Assembly (NCBI GenBank): GCA_963704815.1
Contig: CAVPHU010000005.1
Coordinates: 558,001 to 622,000, forward strand
DNA from: DATKWD01 sp963704815
GTDB taxonomy: Bacteria > Actinomycetota > Acidimicrobiia > Acidimicrobiales > Salinilacustritrichaceae
DNA: 64,000 nucleotides
Reading direction: 5' to 3'
Part shown: positions 53,736-63,547 of the stretch, piece after piece
Layout: every line of letters begins with the position of its first letter
Position numbering within the stretch: the first letter of the stretch is position 1
Program-made: the position numbers and the translations under genes
Notes under the pieces: generated by a model
The model's database searches: none
The model's input: only the letters and a program-made list of their open reading frames with translations
Told to the model about the DNA's origin: nothing

Positions 53736-56547
53736 TGCACCTCTTCCTCGGAGTTTCCAGTGTCGTGACCGAACTGCTGGGCGCACGCGACCGTGAGCTT
53801 GACCCGACCGTCGATCTGCAGTTTCGCGTAGATGTTCCGCAGGTGGGTCTCGACCGTGCGCCGCGATCCGCCCCGGGCGTGCGCGATTTGAGCGTTGGTG
53901 AGTCCTTGGGCGAGGAGTTCGGCGATCGCCGTCTCGGTCTGGGTGAGGGCGCCCCACCCGGTCAGCGTGTTCGGCGTCACTGCCGCGGGTCCGTCGGGCA
54001 GCTGCACCCGAACCTGTTGCGCCGAGGCCGTCGCCCCGCACCCCTCGTAGATCTCGATCGCGCGACGGAGGTTGGCCGCCGAGGACTCGGGATCGGCGCT
54101 GTTCACCAGGCACTCGGCGAACTCGAGCCGCCGGTCGGTGGCGGCGAGGTCGGCGAGCGCGGCCTCCGCGTCGGCCCGATCGTGGCTGCACACGGCCCGC
54201 ATCGAGCGCGGCCGACGCCCCGAGCCGGCCCGATCCCGTGAGGGCCGAGGCGCGCTCGATCGACGCGATCGTGTCGATCATCACCTCGTCGTCGCCGTCC
54301 TGCCACGCGAGCCAGAAACGGTCCCAGCGCGAGGAACGGCCGACGCGTCGAGCCTCCCATCGTTCCGAGGAAGTCCCAGGTCGCCTCGAGTCCGGCCCGG
54401 GCATCGGCGACCCGGCCCTCCGCAATACGCATCCGGGCCTGAGCGAGGATGCCGTACACCAGCCCGAGTTGGCTGCCGCCTCGTCGGAGTGAGCTTCGAA
54501 GCAGTTCATAGGACTGGCGGGCCGCCTCGGGACCCCCGGTGTGCAGGAGCGACAGGGTGAGGATGGCCTCGGCCCACAGCCGAGCTTGGGTCGTCCTGGT
54601 CCGGTCGGCGAGGTCGAGCACCGTCTCGGCCTCGGCCACCGCCTGGTCGAGCTCGCCCCGATGGAAGTGTCCCGCCGCCGCGAGGGCGCCGTAGAGCGGC
54701 AGCGACCAACCCAGGTGCCGCCCGATGGCGAGCTCGGTTCCGCGTCCGGCCATGGCGTCGACGAGGTCGAGGTCGCCCGCGTTCAACGCGTTGATCCCGG
54801 CGTACAGGCAGGGGGTGAATCCGTGAGCTCGGCCCGAGGGGTCGGCGTCGGCGAAGGCCACGGCTCGCTCGGCCAGGCGGAGCCCGTCGGCCACGTGGTC
54901 GCGATACATCGCGACCCGAGCCAACACTCCCACGCTCACGCTCTGTCCCACCAGATCGCCCAGCTCCTCGGCGAGCACCTGTGCGTCGGTGGCGAATCCG
55001 TGCGCACCCTCGATGTCACCGCGAAGGAGCGAGGCGGTCGCTGACGCAGCCAACACTGCGGCTCGTTCCCGGTCGGTTCGCACCGCATGCGCTGCCTGCT
55101 CCAGGTGGGTCAGTGCCAGCGCCGGGTCGCCCATCAGCGAGGCCAGCCCGGCAAGGCGCATCCGCGGCATGAACGCGTGCTCGTCGGGCGTCGTGTCGAG
55201 GAGCCAGGTGGCGAGCTGCTGGGCCTCGTCGAGCTGCCCGGCGGCGGTGTAGGCCTCCACACGTGCCCGTTCGATGACTTGCCGGAGTGCGAGGTCATCC
55301 CGACACAGCTCGGCAGCCAGATCGAGGAACCGACGTGCCGATTCGGGGTCAACCGGTGCGGTCTCGGCCGCCGCGAGACGAAGGCGCTCGACGGTCTCGG
55401 GGTCGTCGGTCCCGCTGCCCGACATGATCAGGTGCGAGCCCACCAGCGCAGCTGGGGCGCCACGCTGGGCCAGCACCCCGGCCAATTGCTGGTGAATCGC
55501 CGCTCGCACCGGCGCCGGAATCGTCTCGTAGACGGCTTCGCGTACCAGCTGATGGCGGAAGCGAATGGTGTCGTCGGTTCCCTCCAGGAGGTTGGCCCGC
55601 AACGCCGCGCTGATGGGTTCGGAGAGTTGCAGGACCGGGACGCCGAGCACTGCCGACAACGCATCGACGTCGAGGTCGCCACCCTGCACTGCCGCGGCGC
55701 GGAGCAGATCGGCGATCTCGCGACCCGATCTCTGCAGCTCGCGCTCGACGACGTCTGCGAGCGCGGGTGGCACGCCATGGTCGACGGTCTCGATCAGATC
55801 GGCTCGTTCGACCAGGCCACCGGCCTGCAGCAGTCCCGCAGCGAGCTCGTGGAGCAGGAACGGGTTCCCGGCGGCGCCAGCCGCTCGGTCGATGAGGCTC
55901 GACCCCGGCGAGCCGCCGCACAAGAGCGGAAGGAGCGCCTGGACCTCGTCGTCGTCGAAAGGTGGCACGTCCACCTCGATGGCGCCCAACGTCCGGAGGT
56001 CGGAGGCGAGGCGGGCCGTCTCGGGGAGACCGGACCGATGGCTCACCAGGAGGACCAGCGGGTGCGTGCGGGTCAGCTCGGCGAGTGCGACCACGGCCTC
56101 CAGGGACGACGGGTCGGCCCACTGGAGGTCGTCGAGGACCAGCAGCGTCGGGTGCTGGCAATGAGGTTCGACGGCGGCCAGCAGGCTCTCGATCGCATCG
56201 AATCGGTGCCCGTGGACACCGGGCCGGACGAGGCCGTCGGGCGAGTCGCCGGCTCTGACGGAGAGGACTTCGGGAGCGAGCAGGCGTTCGCCGGCGGTCG
56301 AGCGCACCGAGCCCATGGCCCCGAAGGTGACTGACCGGTCGAACTCGCCCGCCGCTCCACTCCACACGCTCAGGCCGAGTTGCCGTGCGTGGCCGATGGC
56401 GAACTCGGCGAGCGTGCTCTTCCCGATCCCGGCTTCGCCGGTCAGTCGCACGATGGCGCCGATTCCATCGAGGTCGCAGCGACCGATGGGTGCGGTCACC
56501 GCCTGTTCGAGCGAAGGACGGGCGATGCGCACCGTCGATTCGGTCAT
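53732..56547 (-). CDS. LuxR-family ATPase regulator (LAL type), with two frameshifts
   Basis: A large regulator of the LAL kind. It begins at ATG 56547 with an AAA-like ATPase domain (Walker A GEAGIGKSTLAEFA, Walker B LLVLDDLQWAD), then a TPR-like middle. The LuxR helix-turn-helix is at the very end (LTQTETAIAELLAQGLTNAQIA, then TVETHLRNIYAKLQ). The parts are in three frames: one from 56547 to about 54345, a second to about 54205 (DRFWLAWQDGDDEVMIDTIA) and a third to the stop. Two net +1 changes would restore about 935 residues. Its start overlaps the SsuD-like gene and its stop overlaps the Hsp70 gene, both as ATGA. Confidence 0.82.
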
Positions 56548-57626
56548 CCAGGCGTGCCACGCGCGAGCGGAGCGTGGGGATAGTCGTCGAGGACGAGGCG
56601 GGCGAACCGCTCGCACTCCGGCTCGTGGGGGTAGCCGCTGAGGATGAACGCATCGATCCCGACCTCGCGGTAGGCGTCGAGCTTGGCCCTCACCTGGTCG
56701 GGGTCGCCCACGATGGCGGCGCCGGCACCGCTGCGCGCCCGGCCGATGCCGGTCCACAGGTTCGCCTCGACGAACCCGTCATCGGTCGCCGACTCGCGGA
56801 GCTCGGCCTGTCGCTGCACCCCCACCGATGCAGCGTCGAGCGACCGGTTGCGGATCGCCTCGCCGGTCTCGGGGTCGAGCTTCGAGACGAGGTGTCGGGC
56901 GGCAGCTCGCGCGTCGTCCTCGGTTGCTCGCACGATCACGTGGGTCCGCAGGCCGTACCGGAGCGACCGCCCCTTCGCCTCGGCTCTCGTGCGCATGTCG
57001 GTCACGGTCTCTGCGACGGCGGCCACGGTGTCGGGCCATGTCAGGAAGACGTCGGCGGCGGCTGCGGCCGTGTCCTTCGCTGCCGGTGAGAATCCACCGA
57101 AGTAGAACGGCGGACACGTGCCGTCGACCGTGCGGACGCGCGGCGGATCGAGGTCGAGCTGGTGGAACTCGCCGTCCAGCTCGAGGTGCTCGCCGTTCAG
57201 CAGCGTCCGGAGAGCTGTCATCACCTCGAGGGTTCGCTGGTAGCGGGGCTCGCTCTCGAGGCTCTCGCCGGGCCGATCGCTCGAGATGATGTTGATGGTC
57301 AGCCGACCGCCGAGCATCTGGTCGAGGGTCGCCAGTTGGCGGGCGAGTTGGGGCACCCACAATTCGCCGCAGCGGACCGCGACGAGGAGCTGGATCTGGT
57401 CGATGAGGGCCGCCACACCACCGGCGAACGCAACGGAATCGATGCCCAGGGCGTAGCCCGACGGCAGCAGGATGTTGTCGTAGCCGTTGTGGTCGGCCGC
57501 CAAGGTGATGTCGCGGCAGTGGGGCCAGGACGAGAGCAACGCCGGGTCGGAAACGCCGAGATATTCGTAGTCGTCGTCGCACAGCGCCGCGAACCACGCC
57601 ACCTCTGGCGGCTCGACCGATGTCAC
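56544..57626 (-). CDS. FMN-dependent monooxygenase, SsuD/alkanesulfonate type
   Basis: A 360-residue bacterial-luciferase-fold enzyme of the SsuD group, which uses reduced FMN and oxygen to cleave alkanesulfonates. It matches SsuD at ARQLATLDQMLGGRL, PPFYFGGFSPAAKDTAA, SVGVQRQAEL, and NLWTGIGRARSGAGAAIVGD with the final ILSGYPHEPECERFARL. The usual SsuE reductase and transporter genes are not nearby, so its substrate may differ. The GTG at 57626 lies exactly 7 nt after a TAGCTT hexamer (minus strand 57638-57633), so the operon mRNA is probably leaderless. Confidence 0.88.
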   Translation of the reverse strand: MTSVEPPEVAWFAALCDDDYEYLGVSDPALLSSWPHCRDITLAADHNGYDNILLPSGYALGIDSVAFAGGVAALIDQIQLLVAVRCGELWVPQLARQLATLDQMLGGRLTINIISSDRPGESLESEPRYQRTLEVMTALRTLLNGEHLELDGEFHQLDLDPPRVRTVDGTCPPFYFGGFSPAAKDTAAAAADVFLTWPDTVAAVAETVTDMRTRAEAKGRSLRYGLRTHVIVRATEDDARAAARHLVSKLDPETGEAIRNRSLDAASVGVQRQAELRESATDDGFVEANLWTGIGRARSGAGAAIVGDPDQVRAKLDAYREVGIDAFILSGYPHEPECERFARLVLDDYPHAPLARGTPG

Positions 57627-57654
57627 GCCGCGAAGCTAGTGGCGGCGGAGCCGG

Positions 57655-58515
57655 TCAGGTGATGGCGCCTTCACGGAACACGATCATCGAGACGTCGATC
57701 TCGGTGCCGTTTCCCACGCCGCTGAATCCGGTGTCCAACAGGGCGGCCCATGCCGATCCCGGTTCGAGGGTCATGGTTGCCGGATTGCCGAGGAAGCCCG
57801 GCTGGTGGGTGAACGTGCCGTAGTACGTGAGCAGCTCGCCTTCGTCGTCGACCCCGAAGAGCGTGTGGACGGCAGGCGGGGGGCCCTCATCGCTGCGGTT
57901 CGCGTTCTCGATGGTGAGGCCATACGACAGCGGGGGTTCGAGGTCGGTGTTTGCGGCGGAGGCGGTCTGCGTTCCCTCCACCGTCGGGTCCAACACCATC
58001 TCGTCGGCGAGGGACATCGGGATCCCGAAGTCGGCGGTCGCCGCCGCGAAGCCCTCGTTGTCGGTCTGGAACAACACGGGGTGGAAGTAGTCGGTCGGAG
58101 CGGGCTCGAGCCCGGCGTCGGCCGGAAGGGTGGGTGGCTCGCCCGTGCCGGTGATGCCGATCCATGCGGTCGCGAAGCCACCGGCTCCGTGCGACGTTCC
58201 ATCGGTCATCAGGTCGCGGCAACTGAGGTGCTGGAGCGCGAACATCGCCTGCCCATCGGGGGTGGCCCTGACCTCGAGGTCGGCGGGAACGAGGGCCTCG
58301 GCCGATACGGCGTCGACGGGGGTTGCCATGCCGATCCGCTCGCAGCCCACGAGATCGAGCATCTGAGCGTCCGAACGCTCCGCTGAGACCTCGCTGCTCG
58401 CAGTCGCTTCGGGCGGCGCGGCGTCGGTCGCGGTGTTCGACCCGCCGTCGTCGCCGCACGCAGCGGCAAGGATGACCAGGGTTGCAGCGATGGCCATGAG
58501 AACTCGGCGGTGCAT
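57655..58515 (-). CDS. Secreted lipoprotein, unknown function
   Basis: A 286-residue lipoprotein (signal peptide with lipobox LAAAC near residue 20, then a Ser/Thr/Ala-rich linker). The mature domain has no recognised family; it contains a cysteine pair (VGCERIG, LSCRDLM) that may form a disulfide. AGGAG precedes the ATG. The SsuD-like gene downstream has its own promoter. Confidence 0.65.
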   Translation of the reverse strand: MHRRVLMAIAATLVILAAACGDDGGSNTATDAAPPEATASSEVSAERSDAQMLDLVGCERIGMATPVDAVSAEALVPADLEVRATPDGQAMFALQHLSCRDLMTDGTSHGAGGFATAWIGITGTGEPPTLPADAGLEPAPTDYFHPVLFQTDNEGFAAATADFGIPMSLADEMVLDPTVEGTQTASAANTDLEPPLSYGLTIENANRSDEGPPPAVHTLFGVDDEGELLTYYGTFTHQPGFLGNPATMTLEPGSAWAALLDTGFSGVGNGTEIDVSMIVFREGAIT

Positions 58516-58725
58516 GTCGGACTCCTGTTCCGGACCTTGGTGGGTCCTGCCTCCAAGCCTCCGCTGCAGGGTGGGAAGGGCCAAGGGCCGAACGACCCGA
58601 ACCGGGCGGGCCATCGGTCGGCACCCCGAGAAGCTGCCCGGATGCCCGCCGGGGCAGGCGTTGCATCCGAACTCGCAGATCGGGACGTAGGAGGGGCAGA
58701 GTCCACTCCACCCTTGGGAGCCCGT

Positions 58726-59967
58726 GTGAAGATCGCAATCGTCGGTTCAGGCATCGCCGGTCTCGGGTGTGCCCACATCCTCGGCCCGGACCACGAGGTG
58801 ACGGTGTTCGAGGCGTCGTCGAAGCTCGGCGGTCACACCAACACCATCGTCGTCGACGATCCGGAGGCGGGTCCGCTCGGTGTCGACACCGGCTTCATCG
58901 TCCACAACCGACGCAACTACCCCAACCTCGTTCGGCTGTTCGCAGACCTGGGCGTCGAGACCCAGGCGTCGGAGATGAGCTTCGGGGTCCACGACCGGAC
59001 GACGGGCTTCGCCTACCGCGCCTCGGGTCCCAACACGCTGCTGGCCAGCCGTCGCAACGCGCTGCGCGCCGACTGGTGGCGCATGCTCGTCGACATTCCC
59101 CGGTTCTGGCGCGACGCTCGACAGGTGCTGGCCGACGGCGACACCTCCCTGACCCTGGCCGAGTTCCTCGACGAGCAGGGCTACTCCCAGGCCCTGGTCG
59201 ATCTGCACCTGATTCCGATGGGCGCGTCGATCTGGTCGGCCGACCCGACCCGTTTCGCCGAGTTCCCGGCCGTCAGCCTGTTCGGATTCCTCGAGAACCA
59301 CGGGCTCCTCGGCCTGCGCGATCGACCGAAGTGGCGGACCGTCGTCGGCGGGAGTCAGCGCTACATCGACGCCATCACGGCCCGATTCGACGGAACGATC
59401 GTCACCGACGCTCCGGTCACCGGCGTGCTGCGAACCGAAGGGGGAGTCGAGGTCACGGCGCGAGGCGCGACCGAGAGGTTCGACCGAGTCGTGCTGGCCT
59501 GTCACACCGATCAGATCCTCGAACTGCTCGCCGATGCGACGCCCGACGAGAAGGACATCCTCGGGTCCATCGACTACCAGCCCAACGACGCGACCTTGCA
59601 CACCGACACATCGGTCATGGCCCCCCAACGTCGGGCCTGGTCGGCGTGGAACTACGAGATCGTCGAGGACTCCGAAGAGGCGACCCTGACCTACGACCTC
59701 ACGACGCTGCAGCGTCTTCCCGGGAGCCGCAGGTACCTGGTGAGTCTCAACCTGGACGATCGCATCGACCCCTCCAAGGTCATCGGCCGCTTCCGCTACG
59801 CCCACCCCGTCTTCGACCGCGATGCCATCGAGGCCCAGGGTCGCCTGCCCGAGATCGACGGCGTCGACGGGGTGCACTTCGCCGGCGCGTGGGCCGGTCA
59901 CGGCTTCCACGAGGACGGGCTCACCTCGGCCATCGCGACGTGTGCACGTATGGGCGTGACGTGGTGA
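58726..59967 (+). CDS. FAD-dependent oxidoreductase (amine oxidase / desaturase-like)
   Basis: A 413-residue flavoprotein. The N-terminal FAD motif is VKIAIVGSGIAGLGCAHIL, followed by GGHTNTI and GVDTGFIVHN, and the C-terminal FAD motif is VHFAGAWAGHGFHEDGLTSA. This subgroup, often next to DUF1365 and CFA synthase genes, is thought to act on lipids. GGGAG precedes the GTG start. It is the first gene of a six-gene coupled operon (next gene overlaps by GTGA). Confidence 0.88.
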   Translation: MKIAIVGSGIAGLGCAHILGPDHEVTVFEASSKLGGHTNTIVVDDPEAGPLGVDTGFIVHNRRNYPNLVRLFADLGVETQASEMSFGVHDRTTGFAYRASGPNTLLASRRNALRADWWRMLVDIPRFWRDARQVLADGDTSLTLAEFLDEQGYSQALVDLHLIPMGASIWSADPTRFAEFPAVSLFGFLENHGLLGLRDRPKWRTVVGGSQRYIDAITARFDGTIVTDAPVTGVLRTEGGVEVTARGATERFDRVVLACHTDQILELLADATPDEKDILGSIDYQPNDATLHTDTSVMAPQRRAWSAWNYEIVEDSEEATLTYDLTTLQRLPGSRRYLVSLNLDDRIDPSKVIGRFRYAHPVFDRDAIEAQGRLPEIDGVDGVHFAGAWAGHGFHEDGLTSAIATCARMGVTW

Positions 59968-60767
59968 CCCCTGGTGCGGCCGCGTTGTGCCCGGGGCGGG
60001 TGATGCACCGGCGGAACCAGCCGACCGAGCACACGTTCGCCCGCAAGGTGTCGATGATCTGGATCGATCCGGACGAGCCGTCCGAGCTGTTCGGGCGGAG
60101 CCGGCTCTGGTCGGTCGATGGTCGAGCTCCGGTGAGCTTCCGGACCGCCGACTACGGGACTGCGGAAGCTCCGCTCGGGGCCGATGCCGTGCGCGACGAG
60201 CTCGACGGCCTTCTGCGCTGGCGCCCGCGAGGACCGGTTCGCATGCTGACCCAGGCGCGCCAGTGGGGCTGGTTGTTCAACCCGTTCACGTTGTTCCTCG
60301 TCTGGGACGAAGCGGACGAGGACCCGGTCGGTGCGGTCATCGAGGTCACCAACACTCCGTGGAAGGAGCGCATGCGCTACCCCGTCGAGCTCGTCCGGCG
60401 CGGCGACGAGCTGCACGCCCGATTCGACAAGAACCTGCACGTCTCGCCGTTCCTCGGCAGCGATCACCGCTACGACCTTCGCCTGGGAGGCGACCCCGAG
60501 CGATTGACTGTCGAGCTCGACGTGCTCGGCGACGGTGGCTCGCCGGTCGTCGAGACCCGACTGGACGTGCGGCGTGTGGCCCCGACCGCTCGTGAGATGC
60601 GCCGATTTCTGGTGCACAATGCGTTCCCCACCCACCGGGTCAGCGCCGGGATCCACCTCGAGGCCGCCAAGCTCTGGGCGAAGCGGGTCCCGATCGTGCG
60701 CCATCCTGGTTCCTGCGACGAGACCGCCGACCACCCGAACGAATCGACAGCTGCGAGAGTCCGATGA
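59964..60767 (+). CDS. DUF1365 protein
   Basis: A 267-residue DUF1365 protein. Family features are the N-terminal GRVMHRRNQPTEHTFARKVSM, the FNPFTLFLVW motif and KNLHVSPFL near the middle. Function is unproven; it regularly pairs with flavoprotein and CFA synthase genes. The GTG overlaps the previous stop and its own stop overlaps the CFA gene (ATGA). Confidence 0.9.
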   Translation: MTPGAAALCPGRVMHRRNQPTEHTFARKVSMIWIDPDEPSELFGRSRLWSVDGRAPVSFRTADYGTAEAPLGADAVRDELDGLLRWRPRGPVRMLTQARQWGWLFNPFTLFLVWDEADEDPVGAVIEVTNTPWKERMRYPVELVRRGDELHARFDKNLHVSPFLGSDHRYDLRLGGDPERLTVELDVLGDGGSPVVETRLDVRRVAPTAREMRRFLVHNAFPTHRVSAGIHLEAAKLWAKRVPIVRHPGSCDETADHPNESTAARVR

Positions 60768-62119
60768 CGACCGTCACCCGAGCCACCTTCCAAGCGAGCG
60801 ACGAGGGCGTCCCGATCGCTGAGGCACCGGAGCCGCCGAGTCCGCCCGCGCCCCTCCTCACGCAAGCCGACGCACCGTCCACACGGCGTTCGCGGGTCGC
60901 GACGAAGGCTTTCCGCCGGATCGTCCGAGCGGCACTGAGTCGGCTGCACGGTGGCCGGCTCACCGTCACCGACGTCGACGGAACGACCCAGGTGTACGGC
61001 CCGGCTGATGCAGAGCTGACCGCCGAGATCCTTGTGCGCGATCCCCGCTGCTGGTCGGCCATCGTGACCGAGGGCTCGATCGGATTCGGGCGCGGGTTCA
61101 TCGAGCGCTGGTGGCACTCTGACGACCCGGTGAGCGTTGTGCGCATCCTGATCGCCAACATGCACACGCTCGACGACGTGCAACGGCGCATCGCGGGAGT
61201 GACCCATCCCGTGCTCGATCCGATCAGGCGGGTGCGAGGCCCACGGGATCGCCGAGGCAACCGCGAAGACATCTCGGCCCACTACGACATCGGCAACGAG
61301 TTGTTCTCGCTGTTCCTCGACGAGACGCTGTCGTACTCCGCGGCCACGTTTGCCTCGGCCGACACGTCCCTGCGCGACGCCAGCCTCGCCAAGTACGACC
61401 GTCTGCTCGACAAGCTCGACATCGGCAGCACCGATCACGTGCTCGAGATCGGCACGGGCTGGGGCGGTTTCGCCATCCGGGCCGCCGGCACCCGAGCCTG
61501 CGAGGTGACGACCACGACCATCTCGGTCGAGCAGCAGCGCGAGGCCACCCGGCGGGTCATCGCTGCCGAGCTCAGCGACAAGGTGACCCTGCTCGACTCC
61601 GACTGGCGCGACCTCGACGGGACCCACGACAAGATCGTCTCGATCGAGATGATCGAGGCCGTCGACTGGCGTGACTACGAGAACTACTTCGCCACCATCG
61701 AGCGATGCCTCGCACCCGATGGCATGGTGGGCATCCAGGCGATCTGCATGCCCGACCGACGGTGGGCCACCAAGCGGAACAAGGAGGACTTCATCCGCCG
61801 CTTCGTCTTCCCCGGTGGCATGTTGCCGTCGATCGGCTCGATCACCCAGGCCGTCGGCCATGCGACCCACCTGCAGGTGCTCGATGTCGAGGACCTGACG
61901 ATCCACTACGCCGAGACGCTGCGCCGGTGGCGCGAGTCGTTCGATGCCGAGATCGACGCCGTGCACGAACTCGGTCTCGACGACCGGTTCTGTCGCCTGT
62001 GGCGCTTCTATCTCGCGTACTGCGAAGCCGCCTTCCTCGAGCGTCACTGCACCGTCAACCAGTTCGTCCTGGTCGGCCGCGACTGGCGGCCCGATTCCAT
62101 CCAACTCCGACACGTCTGA
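60764..62119 (+). CDS. Cyclopropane-fatty-acyl-phospholipid synthase family methyltransferase
   Basis: A 451-residue SAM-dependent methyltransferase of the CFA family, which adds a methylene or methyl group to double bonds of phospholipid acyl chains. It has DISAHYDIGNELFSLFLDE, the SAM site VLEIGTGWGGFAIRAA and the active-site region FVFPGGMLPSI. A long proline/alanine-rich N-terminus (about 1-45) is unusual. It lies in a lipid-related operon with a flavoprotein and DUF1365, so it could make a cyclopropane, a methyl-branched or a furan-precursor fatty acid. Confidence 0.93.
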   Translation: MTTVTRATFQASDEGVPIAEAPEPPSPPAPLLTQADAPSTRRSRVATKAFRRIVRAALSRLHGGRLTVTDVDGTTQVYGPADAELTAEILVRDPRCWSAIVTEGSIGFGRGFIERWWHSDDPVSVVRILIANMHTLDDVQRRIAGVTHPVLDPIRRVRGPRDRRGNREDISAHYDIGNELFSLFLDETLSYSAATFASADTSLRDASLAKYDRLLDKLDIGSTDHVLEIGTGWGGFAIRAAGTRACEVTTTTISVEQQREATRRVIAAELSDKVTLLDSDWRDLDGTHDKIVSIEMIEAVDWRDYENYFATIERCLAPDGMVGIQAICMPDRRWATKRNKEDFIRRFVFPGGMLPSIGSITQAVGHATHLQVLDVEDLTIHYAETLRRWRESFDAEIDAVHELGLDDRFCRLWRFYLAYCEAAFLERHCTVNQFVLVGRDWRPDSIQLRHV

Positions 62120-62129
62120 GGTTCCTGTC

Positions 62130-62576
62130 ATGGCCCGATTCATCACGACCATCGCTTCACCCAAGCCGGCCGACGAGGTGTTCGACTACCTCTCCGATCT
62201 GAGCAACTTCGCCGAATGGGACCCCGGCGTGATCGCGGCTGAGCAGGTCGCCGGCGACGGCGGCGGCCCCGATGCCGCCTTCGACGTCACCGTCAAGGGC
62301 TTCCCCAACCCCCTGACCCTTCGCTACGAGACGGCCGAGTACGACCGCCCGAACGAGGTCCGGGCCATCGCCGAATCCGATCGTCTGGTGTCCGACGATC
62401 GGATCACCGTGTCCGGCGACGACGACTCGTGCACCGTGACCTACGACGCCGAACTGCGCCTGAAGGGTGCGCTGCGCTTCGCCGACCCCGTGCTCGGGCT
62501 GATGTTCAACCGAATCGGGCAGCGAGCCGCCGAGGGCCTACGAACCGCCGTCGACGGGCGACCGGCCCACCGATGA
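62130..62576 (+). CDS. SRPBCC (polyketide cyclase-like) protein
   Basis: A 148-residue START-like domain protein (ARFITTIASPKPADEVFDYL, then GLMFNRIGQRAAEGLRTAV). Such folds bind hydrophobic ligands. It starts 10 bp after the CFA gene and its stop overlaps the SDR start (ATGA), so it is part of the operon and probably handles a lipid. Confidence 0.87.
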   Translation: MARFITTIASPKPADEVFDYLSDLSNFAEWDPGVIAAEQVAGDGGGPDAAFDVTVKGFPNPLTLRYETAEYDRPNEVRAIAESDRLVSDDRITVSGDDDSCTVTYDAELRLKGALRFADPVLGLMFNRIGQRAAEGLRTAVDGRPAHR

Positions 62577-63547
62577 GCTTCGCCAGCGCCATCGACACCG
62601 GGCTCGAGTTCGGCGTCGTGCCGAGCTTCACCCGCATCGGACACCGCGCTGCGCTCCAAGTTGTTCGACTGGAAGCCGATCGCGTCTACGACCTGACCGG
62701 CAAGGTGGTGGTGATCACCGGCGCGACCTCCGGCATCGGCCGCAATGCAGCCGACCATCTGGCAGCCGCTGGCGCCGAGCTCACCATCATCGGACGCAAC
62801 CAGGAGCGGCTCGACCGCACCTGCGCCCAGGTGGCTGAGGGATCAGGGAACAACGCCGTGCACGGCATCGTCGCCGACATGGGTGAGCTCGACGCCGTGA
62901 ACGCGGCCGCCGACCAACTCATCGAGCGCTTCGACCGTATCGACGCGCTGCTGCACAACGCCGGCGCGCTCACCGCCGATCGGCGCACCAACCAGGCCGG
63001 CGTCGAGCTCACGGTCGCCAGCCAGGTCCTCGGACCGTTCCTGCTGACCGCCCGCCTGCTCGAGCCGTTGCGCAACGCCCGGCCGGGTCGGGTCATCACC
63101 ATGTCCTCGGGTGGCATGTACACCGCCGGGCTCACCGTCGACGACCTCGAGATGACCGCGGCCACCTATCGTGGCGCAGAGCAGTACGCCCGGGCCAAGC
63201 GAGCCCAGATCGTGCTCAACGAGATGTGGGCGGCCCGGATCGACCCGGCCGAGATCGTGTTCCACTCGCTGCACCCGGGCTGGGTCGACACGCCCGGAGT
63301 CGACGAGTCGTTGCCGACCTTCTCGAAGGTGGCCGGTCCGCTCCTGCGCACGCCCGATCAGGGAGCCGACACCATGATCTGGCTGGCCGCCGACGACGGC
63401 GAACCGCTTCGCTCCACCGGGTCCTTCTGGCTCGATCGGCGCCGCCGCAACCCGCACCGCACCAACGCCACCCGCCGTACCGACACCGCCACCGTGCGGG
63501 CCGAGCTGTGGGACTGGTGTGTCGAGGCAACGGGAGCAACACCCTGA
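62573..63547 (+). CDS. Short-chain dehydrogenase/reductase
   Basis: A 324-residue SDR. The NAD(P) motif is ITGATSGIG, followed by the structural LLHNAGAL, the catalytic Ser in MSSGGMY and Tyr-x-x-x-Lys in YARAK. The N-terminal 40 residues before the cofactor motif are longer than usual. The substrate is unknown, possibly a fatty aldehyde or lipid ketone by operon context. Confidence 0.9.
   Translation: MSFASAIDTGLEFGVVPSFTRIGHRAALQVVRLEADRVYDLTGKVVVITGATSGIGRNAADHLAAAGAELTIIGRNQERLDRTCAQVAEGSGNNAVHGIVADMGELDAVNAAADQLIERFDRIDALLHNAGALTADRRTNQAGVELTVASQVLGPFLLTARLLEPLRNARPGRVITMSSGGMYTAGLTVDDLEMTAATYRGAEQYARAKRAQIVLNEMWAARIDPAEIVFHSLHPGWVDTPGVDESLPTFSKVAGPLLRTPDQGADTMIWLAADDGEPLRSTGSFWLDRRRRNPHRTNATRRTDTATVRAELWDWCVEATGATP

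Noticed and set aside
52530..53768. 412-residue open frame antisense to the Hsp70 gene
   Set aside because: Overlaps conserved Hsp70 motifs completely and has no features of its own.
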